64,000 bases of DNA, from assembly GCF_963664555.1 (NCBI RefSeq), contig NZ_OY761461.1, positions 1,674,001 to 1,738,000 on the forward strand, given 5' to 3'. This document shows positions 1 to 6,884 of the stretch, piece after piece (the stretch's first letter is position 1; each line of letters starts with the position of its first letter). A program made the position numbers and the translations under genes. The DNA is from Labilibaculum sp. (GTDB taxonomy: Bacteria > Bacteroidota > Bacteroidia > Bacteroidales > Marinifilaceae). A model generated the notes under the pieces. It was not told the origin of the DNA. It searched no databases and was given only the letters and a program-made list of their open reading frames with translations.

Positions 1-165
1 CAGAAGATGAAACAATATAGTTTGCGTAATAAATGGCCTTGTCAGATGAATAAATCAAACTATTTGCTGAAATCCTTAACATTTCAGATGAAAATCCAAT
101 GCAATCAGATGACAGCTGATCCATTCATTTCATAATCTGAAGTAATCATTTATTCATCTGATGAT
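1..165. repeat. Degenerate 21-bp periodic repeat at window edge
   Basis: The octamer TCAGATGA occurs at 42-49, 84-91 and 105-112, with its reverse complement at 154-161. The first three start points are 42 and 21 bp apart, and the block can be written as 21-bp units from about 21 to 125 with heavy decay. On the minus strand, an ATG at 124 opens a frame with no stop to the window edge (41 codons, Ser-Ser-Asp/Glu recurring every seven codons). It may be the start of a repeat-coding gene that continues to the left, or decayed non-coding repeats. The rest of 166-295 shows nothing recognisable. Confidence 0.4.
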
Positions 166-295
166 GTGATTTAATAAAATGAATGTATAATATTTCAGCT
201 GAGAAATCTAATTAGTAAGCGTTAGCAAATAATTATTAGGCTGGATGTATGAAAATGGAGTAAGATCAGACTTTTTTTGTATTGTAAGTATTCAT

Positions 296-1072
296 TTAGC
301 TCTGAGAGCTGTTGTTTTTCTTGTTGTTATAGTATTCAGCATTGCGTTTGCAGTGGTGTTCACTTTGGTAAGCCTTTAAGATCCCGGGCTTATCCCGAAA
401 AACAAATTTACCATAGCGTCGGATTTCATCAACCACTTGTTTAAGCAGAGTGAAGGCTTTGTTCCGGATTAGCAGCATCTCGTCCGGAATGTACATCTTG
501 CTGTCTTTTATGGCCAGTAAATTACTTATTCGTTCATATTCTTCGGTGGCCTTGTCGCACAGGCTTAAATCGAAGTTGATGGCTTGCAGTGCTTCAACAT
601 TGCTTTTTCCCAGTCGGGCCAATAGAGCCAAATCGAAAATGATACTGGCCAGCGAATTGCCTTTTTTAATATCTCTGATTTTTTTCAGCAGATCTTTATC
701 ATTTCTAAAAGCAAACTGCATGTTGTCAATCAGGTATTTGCGCAGCTTTAGCAGGGCGGGAGTTTCGGCTTTAAAGTTGGTCATTGCCTGTTTCTTTTCA
801 CCTGTCAGTTCCACCCAGTTTAGCTGTGCACGGCTCAGAGCCTTGGTGCGGGTATGCAGTTTATCAATTAAACCGACGGGCATATTTACGGCAGAAAGTT
901 TCGGCAGATCTTCTGTTGCACGTGTGTGCAGCCGTTCGGCTTCATAGATGTAAATTTCGAATGGCATGTCGCAATGCTTTATGTTTTCATTTGCTATGGC
1001 ATTGATTTCATCCAGTAGAATTTCTAAATCTGATTGATCTGACATGGTATAATAGAATATGAGGTTTTGCAT
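296..1072 (-). CDS. Hypothetical protein, alpha-helical, 258 aa
   Basis: I do not recognise this family. The protein has no signal peptide and no membrane segment, and is rich in charged helical stretches. The C-terminal third holds a run with Arg-Arg-Tyr-Gly and Phe-Arg-Asp followed by a basic tail (KRNAEYYNNKKNN), which could contact nucleic acid, but this is only a guess. The frame is open over its full length and coding-like, with the plus-strand frames in the same region looking like shadows. A second possible start lies at 1045 (MSDQSD), nine codons in; neither has a clear ribosome-binding site. It stands alone, with no same-strand neighbour within the window, so context says nothing about its role. 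Confidence 0.7.
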   Translation of the reverse strand: MQNLIFYYTMSDQSDLEILLDEINAIANENIKHCDMPFEIYIYEAERLHTRATEDLPKLSAVNMPVGLIDKLHTRTKALSRAQLNWVELTGEKKQAMTNFKAETPALLKLRKYLIDNMQFAFRNDKDLLKKIRDIKKGNSLASIIFDLALLARLGKSNVEALQAINFDLSLCDKATEEYERISNLLAIKDSKMYIPDEMLLIRNKAFTLLKQVVDEIRRYGKFVFRDKPGILKAYQSEHHCKRNAEYYNNKKNNSSQS

Positions 1073-1388
1073 CTAAAAAAAACAGCTTGAATTTACCAAT
1101 AATTTTTAGATTCCTCCAATGTTTGTCTGGCAATTATGTTGTTTGCAATAACTCTGTTGTTTGGGATCTGGCTGAGTTTAGAATTTTTAATTTCATTTTG
1201 GAGGAAATATTAGGTGCAGAACCACAGATTTGTAATTTAGGAACTTGCTTAGTCAATTATTAGAATCCACTGATAAACACACAGCCATAAAAAAAGAATT
1301 TATTATATTTATTGTTCTGTAAGATGAAGAGTATCTGTTTACAATCAAACCTTGTTTATTTTACTTTAAACCTTAAAAATACGAACGC
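1073..1388. other. Intergenic region between divergent genes
   Basis: This AT-rich 316-bp stretch separates the minus-strand hypothetical gene from the plus-strand aquaporin gene. It must hold both promoters, but I found no good TAnnTTTG element on either strand and no open frame or hairpin worth naming. Confidence 0.5.
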
Positions 1389-2075
1389 ATGAAAAAATTA
1401 GTCGCAGAATTTATAGGAACCCTATGGTTGGTTCTGGGTGGATGTGGAAGTGCTGTTTTGGCGGCCGCATATCCCGAATTGGGAATTGGATTTGTTGGTG
1501 TGGCAATTGCTTTTGGATTAACTGTGCTTACCATGGTCTATGCAATTGGGCATATTTCTGGTTGTCACCTAAATCCGGCAGTATCTATTGGTCTTTGGGC
1601 TGGCGGACGTTTCGAACTGAAAGATCTGGGGCCTTATATTGTGGCTCAGGTATTGGGAGGAATTGCCGGAGCTGGAATTTTGTATATGATTGCAAGTGGA
1701 AAAGCTGGTTTTGATATGGGAGGTTTTGCTGCGAACGGATATGGCGAGCACTCGCCCGGCGGATACGGCATGTTGGCAGCTTTGGTGAGCGAAGTGGTTA
1801 TGACCTTTATGTTTTTACTGATTATTTTAGGAGCAACACACTCAAAAGCACCAGCTGGTTTTGCAGGATTGGCAATTGGTCTGGGGTTGACTCTGATTCA
1901 TTTAATCAGCATACCGGTAACAAATACATCAGTGAATCCGGCGCGAAGTACAAGTCAGGCACTTTTTGTTGGCGATTGGGCTTTGGATCAATTGTGGTTG
2001 TTCTGGCTGGCGCCGATTGCAGGTGCAATTTTGGCGGGCTTGGTATACAAGTACATGTCTCCCGAAAAGGAGTAA
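1389..2075 (+). CDS. aqpZ: Aquaporin Z, water channel
   Basis: This inner-membrane channel of the MIP family conducts water down osmotic gradients. At 228 residues it has the usual AqpZ length, with six hydrophobic spans. Both Asn-Pro-Ala half-helix motifs are present, at about 62-64 (HLNPAVS) and 183-185 (SVNPARS). The residues lining the selectivity filter match those of E. coli AqpZ: Phe42, His171, Thr180 and Arg186. This narrow aromatic/Arg filter with His argues for a water channel rather than a glycerol facilitator. The start is the ATG at 1389, directly before MKKLVAEF. It is monocistronic: a strong terminator hairpin follows within 20 bp of the stop. Confidence 0.96.
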   Translation: MKKLVAEFIGTLWLVLGGCGSAVLAAAYPELGIGFVGVAIAFGLTVLTMVYAIGHISGCHLNPAVSIGLWAGGRFELKDLGPYIVAQVLGGIAGAGILYMIASGKAGFDMGGFAANGYGEHSPGGYGMLAALVSEVVMTFMFLLIILGATHSKAPAGFAGLAIGLGLTLIHLISIPVTNTSVNPARSTSQALFVGDWALDQLWLFWLAPIAGAILAGLVYKYMSPEKE

Positions 2076-2092
2076 TTTTATAAAATAATATT

Positions 2093-2138
2093 AAACAGCA
2101 TGTTCCGGTTGTTTTTATCTTCCGGGAGCATGCTGTTT
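2093..2138 (+). terminator. Hairpin terminator after aqpZ
   Basis: AAACAGCATG at 2093-2102 pairs perfectly with CATGCTGTTT at 2129-2138. An inner CCGG/CCGG pair extends the stem, and a T-rich loop lies between. It lies 18 bp after the aqpZ stop codon. Confidence 0.8.
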
Positions 2139-2394
2139 ATTTGTGTTCTCTATATTTTCATGAATGATTTGATGAAACGAGCCATGAGAAGACTTTTCTC
2201 ACAGACGAGGATGACTAGGTTGGCGAGTTCTCCCGAAACAAGTTCGGGACAGACTATGTGGTAATAAAAAACAAATTCAGACACATGAAACGTCCATGAC
2301 GAGGATGTTTTGACACACAGGGGGATGATTATTCCAGCATGGTAATCCCGAAAGCTTTCGGGACCATCTGACAAAACCTTAAAATTATAAACAG
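2139..2394. repeat. REP-like palindromes and repeat block upstream of the DUF1287 gene
   Basis: This non-coding block holds two GC-rich palindromes sharing the arm TCCCGAA: 2231-2249 (arms TCCCGAA and TTCGGGA) and the perfect 18-bp palindrome TCCCGAAAGCTTTCGGGA at 2346-2363. From 2285 to 2400 it also shares long stretches with a 90-bp insertion inside the following gene: ATGAAACGTCCAT, TTTTGACACACAGG, GATGATTAT, CCATCTGAC and AAAATTATAAACAGATGAAA. The composition differs from nearby intergenic DNA and resembles a dispersed short repeat, though no second locus can be tested here. Confidence 0.6.
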
Positions 2395-2709
2395 ATGAAA
2401 AAACTTCTATTCACAGTTTTACTCTTTGTTGTTGGAGGAGTTGGTTTTGCACAAACATTTCCTGAGCAATTAACCGATGCCGCCTTGCAACTAACCCAGC
2501 AAAGAGTTATTTACGATCCCAGCTATTTTTCAATTCCTTATCCAAATGGAGATATTCCTTCGGATAGAGGCGTTTGCACTGATGTTGTGATTCGTGCTTA
2601 CCGAAAATTGGGAATCGATTTGCAGAAGGAGGTTCATGAGGATATGAAACGTCCATATCAGAGCGATTTTGACACACAGGGAGATGATTATATGGTAAGT
2701 TCCATCTGA
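2395..2709 (+). CDS. N-terminal half of split DUF1287 protein
   Basis: This open frame of 104 codons begins with a clear signal peptide (MKKLLFTVLLFVVGGVGFAQ) and continues with the first half of DUF1287, including Cys61 in RGVCTDVV. The last 19 residues, after HEDMK, are encoded by the inserted 90-bp segment and have no relation to the family; the frame ends at TGA inside it. The product would be exported but lack the conserved His half, so it is unlikely to fold alone. Confidence 0.6.
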   Translation: MKKLLFTVLLFVVGGVGFAQTFPEQLTDAALQLTQQRVIYDPSYFSIPYPNGDIPSDRGVCTDVVIRAYRKLGIDLQKEVHEDMKRPYQSDFDTQGDDYMVSSI

Positions 2710-2739
2710 CCATAAAATAAAAATTATAAACAGATGAAA
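2650..2739 (+). repeat. 90-bp insertion duplicating the gene's own upstream region
   Basis: The segment is flanked on both sides by ATGAAA (2644-2649 and 2734-2739). Most of it aligns with 2291-2400, just upstream of and across the start codon of the same gene: CGTCCAT, TTTTGACACACAGG, GATGATTAT, CCATCTGAC, and finally AAATTATAAACAGATGAAA, which is the gene's native translation start context. The upstream copy differs mainly by carrying the extra CCCGAAAGCTTTCGGG palindrome. This fits a short-element insertion or a local copying event using ATGAAA microhomology. Confidence 0.75.
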
Positions 2740-3069
2740 GCCAATTTTAGTTTGTATCCGGCTATTTGGGGTTTGAAACATACCGATACCAATATTGATC
2801 ACCGAAGAGTACCCAACCTGATGAAATTTTTTGAGCGTAACGGACAGGAGAAACCATTAAGTCAAAATTCCATTGATTATTCTCCCCGCGATATTGTTTG
2901 CTGGAATTTAGGCGGTGCAATTACACACATTGGTATCGTAATTAATAAAAAATCCAGAGATGGCAAACGCTTCTTAATAGTGCACAACATTGGCTCTGGT
3001 CAGATAATTGAGGATTGTTTATTTGAATTTCCCATTATTGGGCATTGTACCTACTCCGATACAAACTAA
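2734..3069 (+). CDS. C-terminal half of split DUF1287 protein
   Basis: This open frame of 111 codons starts at the ATG that forms the right end of the 90-bp insertion, so its start context (AAATTATAAACAG before ATGAAA) is the same as that of the intact gene start at 2395. It encodes the second half of DUF1287, with NIDHRRVPNL at about 20-29 and the conserved His in THIGIV at residue 65. It has no signal peptide, so if translated it would stay in the cytoplasm, away from the exported first half. It is most likely a gene remnant. Confidence 0.55.
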   Translation: MKANFSLYPAIWGLKHTDTNIDHRRVPNLMKFFERNGQEKPLSQNSIDYSPRDIVCWNLGGAITHIGIVINKKSRDGKRFLIVHNIGSGQIIEDCLFEFPIIGHCTYSDTN

Positions 3070-3207
3070 TTGCCTGTTGTTTTCCTTGTTTAGTCTTAGA
3101 AGTGGAAATTACAAGCTTCTTTTTTATTTTGCATATTCATTTTCCTGCATAGAATACTTCTGAAATCCTCTGATACTGGTGTTTTGTATTTTAAATGTTA
3201 ATAAAAG

Positions 3208-3248
3208 TGAACGTTCATTCATTTTGTGAATTATTTATTTTATATTTG
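3208..3248 (+). promoter_or_regulatory. TetR operator and promoter of the tetR gene
   Basis: The perfect 10-bp palindrome TGAACGTTCA at 3208-3217 is followed by a second ATTCAT. TATATTTG at 3241-3248 fits the Bacteroidota -7 element TAnnTTTG, and TTTG at 3223-3226 could be a closely spaced -33 element. Almost the same palindrome (TGAACATTCA) lies before the reductase gene at 4581-4590, so this is probably the autoregulatory site of the TetR protein encoded 44 bp downstream. Confidence 0.65.
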
Positions 3249-3291
3249 TTCTATCAAAATCAAAAAAGACTATTAAATCAGAATTTCCAAT

Positions 3292-3870
3292 ATGGCAATC
3301 AGAGAAAAAAGTAAGGAGAAACGGAATGCTTTGTTAAAAGCTACCTTGAATTTGGTGAACAATAACGGCTTTCATGATGCTCCAATGTCTAAAATAGCCA
3401 AGATGGCCAATGTGTCACCGGCAACTATTTACATTTATTTCGAAAACAAACAGGATCTGATCAATCAGCTTTATCTGGAACTGAAAGTATCATATACTAA
3501 GCAGGCATTCAAAGATTATTCTGAAAATATGCCCGTGAAAAAAGCCTTTGAATTTATCTGGTACAATATTGCTGACTATAAGTTGAAACAGGTTGAGGAA
3601 GCATGGTTTTTATCGCAGTGCGATAACACAATGATGATTGATGAGGACAGCAGGCAGGAAGGTTTAAAACATTTACAGCCATTACTGGATTTATGGGAAA
3701 AGGGGCAGAAGGAAGGCATTATTAAAGATGTTTCGCCATACATTCTTTATGCTTATGCCATAAACCCATTGGCCTTTTTAATGAATATGCAAAAACGCGG
3801 CCTTTACCAGATAAATCAAGAAAGTTTGAAACAGGCATTTCAGTCGGCCTGGGATAGCATTCGAATATAA
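3292..3870 (+). CDS. TetR/AcrR family transcriptional regulator
   Basis: This 192-residue protein is a one-component repressor of the TetR family. Its N-terminal helix-turn-helix spans about residues 10-56, ending in the typical VSPATIYIYFENKQDLINQLY signature. The remaining helices form the ligand-binding domain, whose effector cannot be read from sequence. It is the first gene of a four-gene cluster; the next gene starts 7 bp after its stop, so they are co-transcribed. The palindrome TGAACGTTCA overlaps its own promoter, and a near-identical site lies before the third gene, suggesting that it controls itself and the downstream enzymes. The start ATG at 3292 fits the family N-terminus. Confidence 0.9.
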   Translation: MAIREKSKEKRNALLKATLNLVNNNGFHDAPMSKIAKMANVSPATIYIYFENKQDLINQLYLELKVSYTKQAFKDYSENMPVKKAFEFIWYNIADYKLKQVEEAWFLSQCDNTMMIDEDSRQEGLKHLQPLLDLWEKGQKEGIIKDVSPYILYAYAINPLAFLMNMQKRGLYQINQESLKQAFQSAWDSIRI

Positions 3871-3877
3871 TACAGTT

Positions 3878-4540
3878 ATGGGAAAGACAGCAATTGTATT
3901 GGGAGCAAGCGGATTAACAGGGAAGCTTCTGTTGAACCGGCTTTTGGAAGATGAAGCCTATACGAGAGTGAAGATTTTTACCCGCCGAGGTTTAGATTTG
4001 GTTCATCCCAAGTTAAAAGAGTTTATTGGAGACTTGCTTAGTTTAGAAGAATTTAAGAAGGATTTCACAGGCGATGAAGTATTTTGCTGCATTGGAACTA
4101 CTGCTAAGAAAACGAAGGATAAAGCCATTTACAGGAAGATTGATTTTGGTATTCCTGTGGCAGCGGCAGCTTTGGCTAAGACAAATGGAATTAAAAGTTT
4201 CCTTGTAATTTCAGCTTTGGGAGCAAATGCAGAGAGCAATATCTTCTACAACAAAACAAAAGGAGAAATGGAGCAGGCAGTTTTAAGTCTGGAGATTGCA
4301 AATACCTATATTTTAAGACCTTCTCTGATTAATGGGAAAAGAGATGAAGATCGATTGGGTGAAAAAATTGGATCGATTATCATGAAAGTGCTAAGTCCGT
4401 TTTTATTGGGGAAATGGAAAAAATACCGGGCGATTGAGGCAGAGACAATTGCAAATGCATTACACGCTTTGGCTCAGGCAAAACCAGATTATAAGATAAT
4501 TGAATCAAACAAAATACAAGAGATTGGTGCTTATCTGTAG
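3878..4540 (+). CDS. NAD(P)-binding atypical short-chain dehydrogenase
   Basis: This protein of 220 residues has a Rossmann fold. The dinucleotide-binding glycine motif GASGLTG sits at residues 9-15, the usual place in atypical SDRs of the NAD(P)H-binding/HTATIP2-like group. The segment CCIGTTAKKTKDK and the later YNKTKGEME (Tyr and Lys of the YxxxK type, with one residue more or less) and YILRPSLI are typical of this group. The family reduces or isomerises carbonyl substrates or acts as a redox sensor; the substrate is unknown. It follows tetR by 7 bp and is probably in the same transcript, arguing for a stress-linked role together with the downstream reductase. Confidence 0.8.
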   Translation: MGKTAIVLGASGLTGKLLLNRLLEDEAYTRVKIFTRRGLDLVHPKLKEFIGDLLSLEEFKKDFTGDEVFCCIGTTAKKTKDKAIYRKIDFGIPVAAAALAKTNGIKSFLVISALGANAESNIFYNKTKGEMEQAVLSLEIANTYILRPSLINGKRDEDRLGEKIGSIIMKVLSPFLLGKWKKYRAIEAETIANALHALAQAKPDYKIIESNKIQEIGAYL

Positions 4541-4580
4541 AGTTCATAGGTAAGGCTTTTTTTTTATCCCAGAAAGAGAA

Positions 4581-4590
4581 TGAACATTCA
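4581..4590 (+). promoter_or_regulatory. Second TetR-type operator, before the reductase gene
   Basis: TGAACATTCA differs by one base from the TGAACGTTCA site before tetR, and both are followed by TT or TTC and an A/T-rich tract. It lies 22 bp upstream of the reductase start, close enough to block initiation. Two matched sites around one regulator support a small regulon. Confidence 0.65.
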
Positions 4591-4612
4591 TTAATATAAA
4601 AAACAAAATAAG

Positions 4613-5605
4613 ATGCAAACAATACAATTAAAAAGCAGACCGGTAGGCGTACCAAAATTATCCGATTTTAAATTTGTGACTGAAGAACAGCCGCAAATTA
4701 AAGATGGAGAAATGATTTTAAAGACAACATATATTTCTGTTGATCCTTACTTAAGAGGACGAATGATGGAAGGCAAATCGTATATCGAACCGTTTGAGTT
4801 GAACAAAGCAATTAGCTCTGGGATAATTGCAGAGGTTGTTGAGTCAAAATTGGCAGGTTTTAGCAAAGGTGATTTTGTATCAGGCATGCTGGAATGGAAA
4901 GAGGTTCAGATATCTAAAGGCGAAGGCTTGTTAAAGGTGGATGCAAAGAAAGCTCCATTGTCTTCTTACTTGGGCGTGTTGGGAATGACAGGTTTAACGG
5001 CTTATTTTGGATTGCTGGATATTGGAAAACCAAAAGCAGGAGAAACAGTAGTGGTTTCGGGAGCAGCAGGAGCTGTGGGAAGCATTGTGGGACAAATTGC
5101 AAAGATAATGGGCTGCAGGGTTGTTGGTATCGCAGGCAGCAACGGGAAAGTTGAGCAGCTGATTTCGGAATCTGGTTTCGATGCTGCAATTAATTACAAT
5201 ACTGCCGGAAGTATGACTCAGGCAATCGCAGAAGCTTGTCCTAACGGAGTAGATGTTTATTTCGATAATGTAGGCGGAGAAATTTCAGATGGCGTGATGA
5301 TGAATTTGAATCGTTTTGCACGAATCATTGTTTGCGGAGCAATTTCGATGTATAATGCGACCAGCGTACCAATGGGACCTAGAGTTCAGCCCATACTGAT
5401 TAAGAATTCGGTACTGATGCAAGGATTTATAGTATCCAATTATCTGGAGAAATGGGGAGAAGCAATTCCTCAATTGGCAAAATGGCTGCAGGAAGGAAAA
5501 TTAAAATCAACCGAAACAATTGTTGAAGGATTTGAAAATACGCCGCAGGCTTTTCTTGATCTTTTCGAAGGAAAGAATAAGGGAAAAATGATTGTGAAAA
5601 TATAA
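4613..5605 (+). CDS. NADP-dependent medium-chain reductase (alkenal/one reductase type)
   Basis: At 330 residues this matches the zinc-free medium-chain dehydrogenase/reductase group that includes leukotriene B4 12-hydroxydehydrogenase, plant alkenal reductases and E. coli CurA. These enzymes reduce the C=C bond of alpha,beta-unsaturated aldehydes and ketones with NADPH. The N-terminal half carries the YISVDPYLRGRM motif characteristic of this group; the nucleotide-binding loop is VSGAAGAVGSIVGQIAK at about 146-162. No structural or catalytic zinc ligands are evident. A TetR-type operator lies immediately upstream, and a DJ-1 family gene follows 36 bp after the stop. The context suggests detoxification of reactive carbonyls; the physiological substrate is inference. 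Confidence 0.9.
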   Translation: MQTIQLKSRPVGVPKLSDFKFVTEEQPQIKDGEMILKTTYISVDPYLRGRMMEGKSYIEPFELNKAISSGIIAEVVESKLAGFSKGDFVSGMLEWKEVQISKGEGLLKVDAKKAPLSSYLGVLGMTGLTAYFGLLDIGKPKAGETVVVSGAAGAVGSIVGQIAKIMGCRVVGIAGSNGKVEQLISESGFDAAINYNTAGSMTQAIAEACPNGVDVYFDNVGGEISDGVMMNLNRFARIIVCGAISMYNATSVPMGPRVQPILIKNSVLMQGFIVSNYLEKWGEAIPQLAKWLQEGKLKSTETIVEGFENTPQAFLDLFEGKNKGKMIVKI

Positions 5606-5641
5606 TTTTAAGAAAAATAAACAGGTTTAAATTTAATAGAT

Positions 5642-6346
5642 ATGACGATAACAACAGGAGCTTTGAAAATATTATTCGTGCTGACTTCTCATTCTCAAAT
5701 GGGAGATACAGGTCACAAAACCGGATTTTGGGTGGAAGAATTTGCCAATCCTTATTATACCTTAGTCGATCAGGGTGTTGATATAACAATTGCCACACCA
5801 AAGGGAGGCGTGGCACCAATCGATCCAACTTCTAGCTTGCCTCAAAATGCGACTGAGGATACCAAGCGTTTTAATCAGGATGAAGCAGTTCAGAAAAAGA
5901 TTAATGAAACCATTGCTTTGGCAGATATCAATTTTGAAGATTACGATGCGGTATTCTATCCTGGCGGACATGGTCCTCTTTGGGATTTGGCGGAAGATGC
6001 AACTTCGGCAAAATTAATTCAGGATTTTGATGCCGCAAAGAAACCAATAGCCTTTGTTTGCCATGCACCGGCAGCCTTGCGGCATGTGAAAAATGCACAA
6101 GGTGAATTCCTGGTGAAAGGCAAAAAAGTGACCGGATTTACAAATGAAGAAGAGGAAGCTGTTCAGTTGACTAAGGTTGTTCCATTTTTGGTAGAAGACA
6201 TGTTGAAGGAAAATGGAGGTATTTACAGCAAAGGTGATAATTGGGCTGCTTATGCCGTTCAGGATGGTAATTTAATTACCGGTCAGAATCCGGCATCATC
6301 AGCACTTGTAGCCGAAATGCTGTTAAAGATGCTTCAAAAGAAGTAA
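5642..6346 (+). CDS. DJ-1/PfpI family protein, Hsp31-like type 1 glutamine amidotransferase fold
   Basis: This 234-residue protein is of the Hsp31/glyoxalase III type. The nucleophile-elbow Cys140 lies in AFVCHAPAAL and is followed directly by His141. A conserved acidic residue is found in GFWVEEF (about 32-33), and YPGGHGPLWDL at about 107-116 is the family's glycine-rich loop. Members convert methylglyoxal to lactate without cofactor or act as chaperones or deglycases; the exact activity varies and is debated. It is the last gene of the TetR-controlled cluster, and a terminator hairpin starts 30 bp after its stop. Together with the reductase and dehydrogenase it points to reactive-carbonyl defence. 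Confidence 0.88.
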   Translation: MTITTGALKILFVLTSHSQMGDTGHKTGFWVEEFANPYYTLVDQGVDITIATPKGGVAPIDPTSSLPQNATEDTKRFNQDEAVQKKINETIALADINFEDYDAVFYPGGHGPLWDLAEDATSAKLIQDFDAAKKPIAFVCHAPAALRHVKNAQGEFLVKGKKVTGFTNEEEEAVQLTKVVPFLVEDMLKENGGIYSKGDNWAAYAVQDGNLITGQNPASSALVAEMLLKMLQKK

Positions 6347-6375
6347 TTTAAATTGAGTGTTGAATTTAAATAAGT

Positions 6376-6415
6376 AAAGAGCCACAGAGTGAATTCATTT
6401 CATTTGTGGCTCTTT
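6376..6415 (+). terminator. Terminator of the tetR-reductase-DJ-1 operon
   Basis: AAAGAGCCACA at 6376-6386 pairs perfectly over 11 bp with TGTGGCTCTTT at 6405-6415, with an 18-nt loop and a T/C-rich tail. It lies 30 bp downstream of the DJ-1 family gene and rules out a start at 6389 for the next gene. Confidence 0.85.
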
Positions 6416-6439
6416 CTCTTCAAAATAGATTCTTCTGAC

Positions 6440-6447
6440 TACCTTTG
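6440..6447 (+). promoter_or_regulatory. -7 promoter element TACCTTTG
   Basis: TACCTTTG matches the Bacteroidota -7 consensus TAnnTTTG exactly. It lies 35 bp before the ATG at 6482 and just after the upstream terminator; no clear -33 element is seen. Confidence 0.6.
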
Positions 6448-6481
6448 CACCATAAACAATAACATCAAACAATTTAAAACC

Positions 6482-6724
6482 ATGGACCAGGACAATTTTG
6501 ATTCCATCAAGAAAATTAAAAAAGAAAATCAGCAGGCCTACAATCCGTGGTCAAGAAAAGATGATGATGAATTGATCAATCTGTTTTTTGATGGTGTGGC
6601 TGTTGGTGAAATGGCAATTAAACTGAAGCGGACAAAAGGAGCAATTCGTGCCCGAATCCGCAAAATGGAACTGACACATATTAAGAAAAAGGCTTCTCCT
6701 TCATCCGATTCTTCGAAGAAATAA
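6482..6724 (+). CDS. Small basic DNA-binding-like protein, 80 aa
   Basis: The frame extends to 6389, but that start lies inside the terminator hairpin of the previous operon and before the -7 element, so I chose the ATG at 6482 (MDQDNFDS). The protein contains PWSRKDDDELINLFFDGVA followed by AIKLKRTKGAIRARIRKM, a short trihelical arrangement resembling a SANT/Myb-like or sigma-70 region 4-like helix-turn-helix. The tail is Lys/Ser rich. Similar small proteins occur widely in Bacteroidota with no assigned function. It has its own promoter and stands alone. Confidence 0.75.
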   Translation: MDQDNFDSIKKIKKENQQAYNPWSRKDDDELINLFFDGVAVGEMAIKLKRTKGAIRARIRKMELTHIKKKASPSSDSSKK

Positions 6725-6829
6725 TTGATTTAAATAATAGTTTCTGAGTTGTTAGAATAAACAGTTTTCCCAATTTTAATTTAATTGTTATTGTGTAAAT
6801 ATTGTTGATAATCAGCTATTTTGCGATAG

Positions 6830-6862
6830 TTGCTGTTAATCCAAACTATTAGACTATCTTTG
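6830..6862 (+). promoter_or_regulatory. Promoter of the helicase gene
   Basis: TATCTTTG at 6855-6862 matches the Bacteroidota -7 element. TTG at 6830-6832 lies 22 bp before it, close to the expected -33 spacing. The ATG follows 22 bp downstream of the element. Confidence 0.6.
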
Positions 6863-6884
6863 CCGTTCAATTTTAAGTACATTT

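Larger units (their letters stand above)
2395..3069 (+). pseudogene. DUF1287 family protein gene, split by a 90-bp insertion
   Basis: Read without bases 2650-2739, the two halves join in frame into one DUF1287 protein of about 194 residues: signal peptide, then the family hallmark around RGVCTDVV and HEDMK, then the NIDHRRVPNL and THIGIV segments. DUF1287 proteins are secreted and resemble NlpC/P60-type folds; their function is not established. The insertion is exactly 90 bp, so it keeps the frame, but it brings a TGA at 2707-2709. The candidate catalytic Cys lies in the first half and His in the second. As one product the gene is broken; whether the halves are both made is discussed under findings. 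Confidence 0.8.

Noticed and set aside
450..947. 165-codon plus-strand frame
   Set aside because: It lies fully antisense to the better-supported 258-residue gene and has a Ser/Arg/Leu-rich composition typical of a shadow frame.
6389..6481. Upstream extension of the 80-residue protein
   Set aside because: The earlier ATG lies inside the terminator hairpin of the previous operon and upstream of the -7 promoter element.
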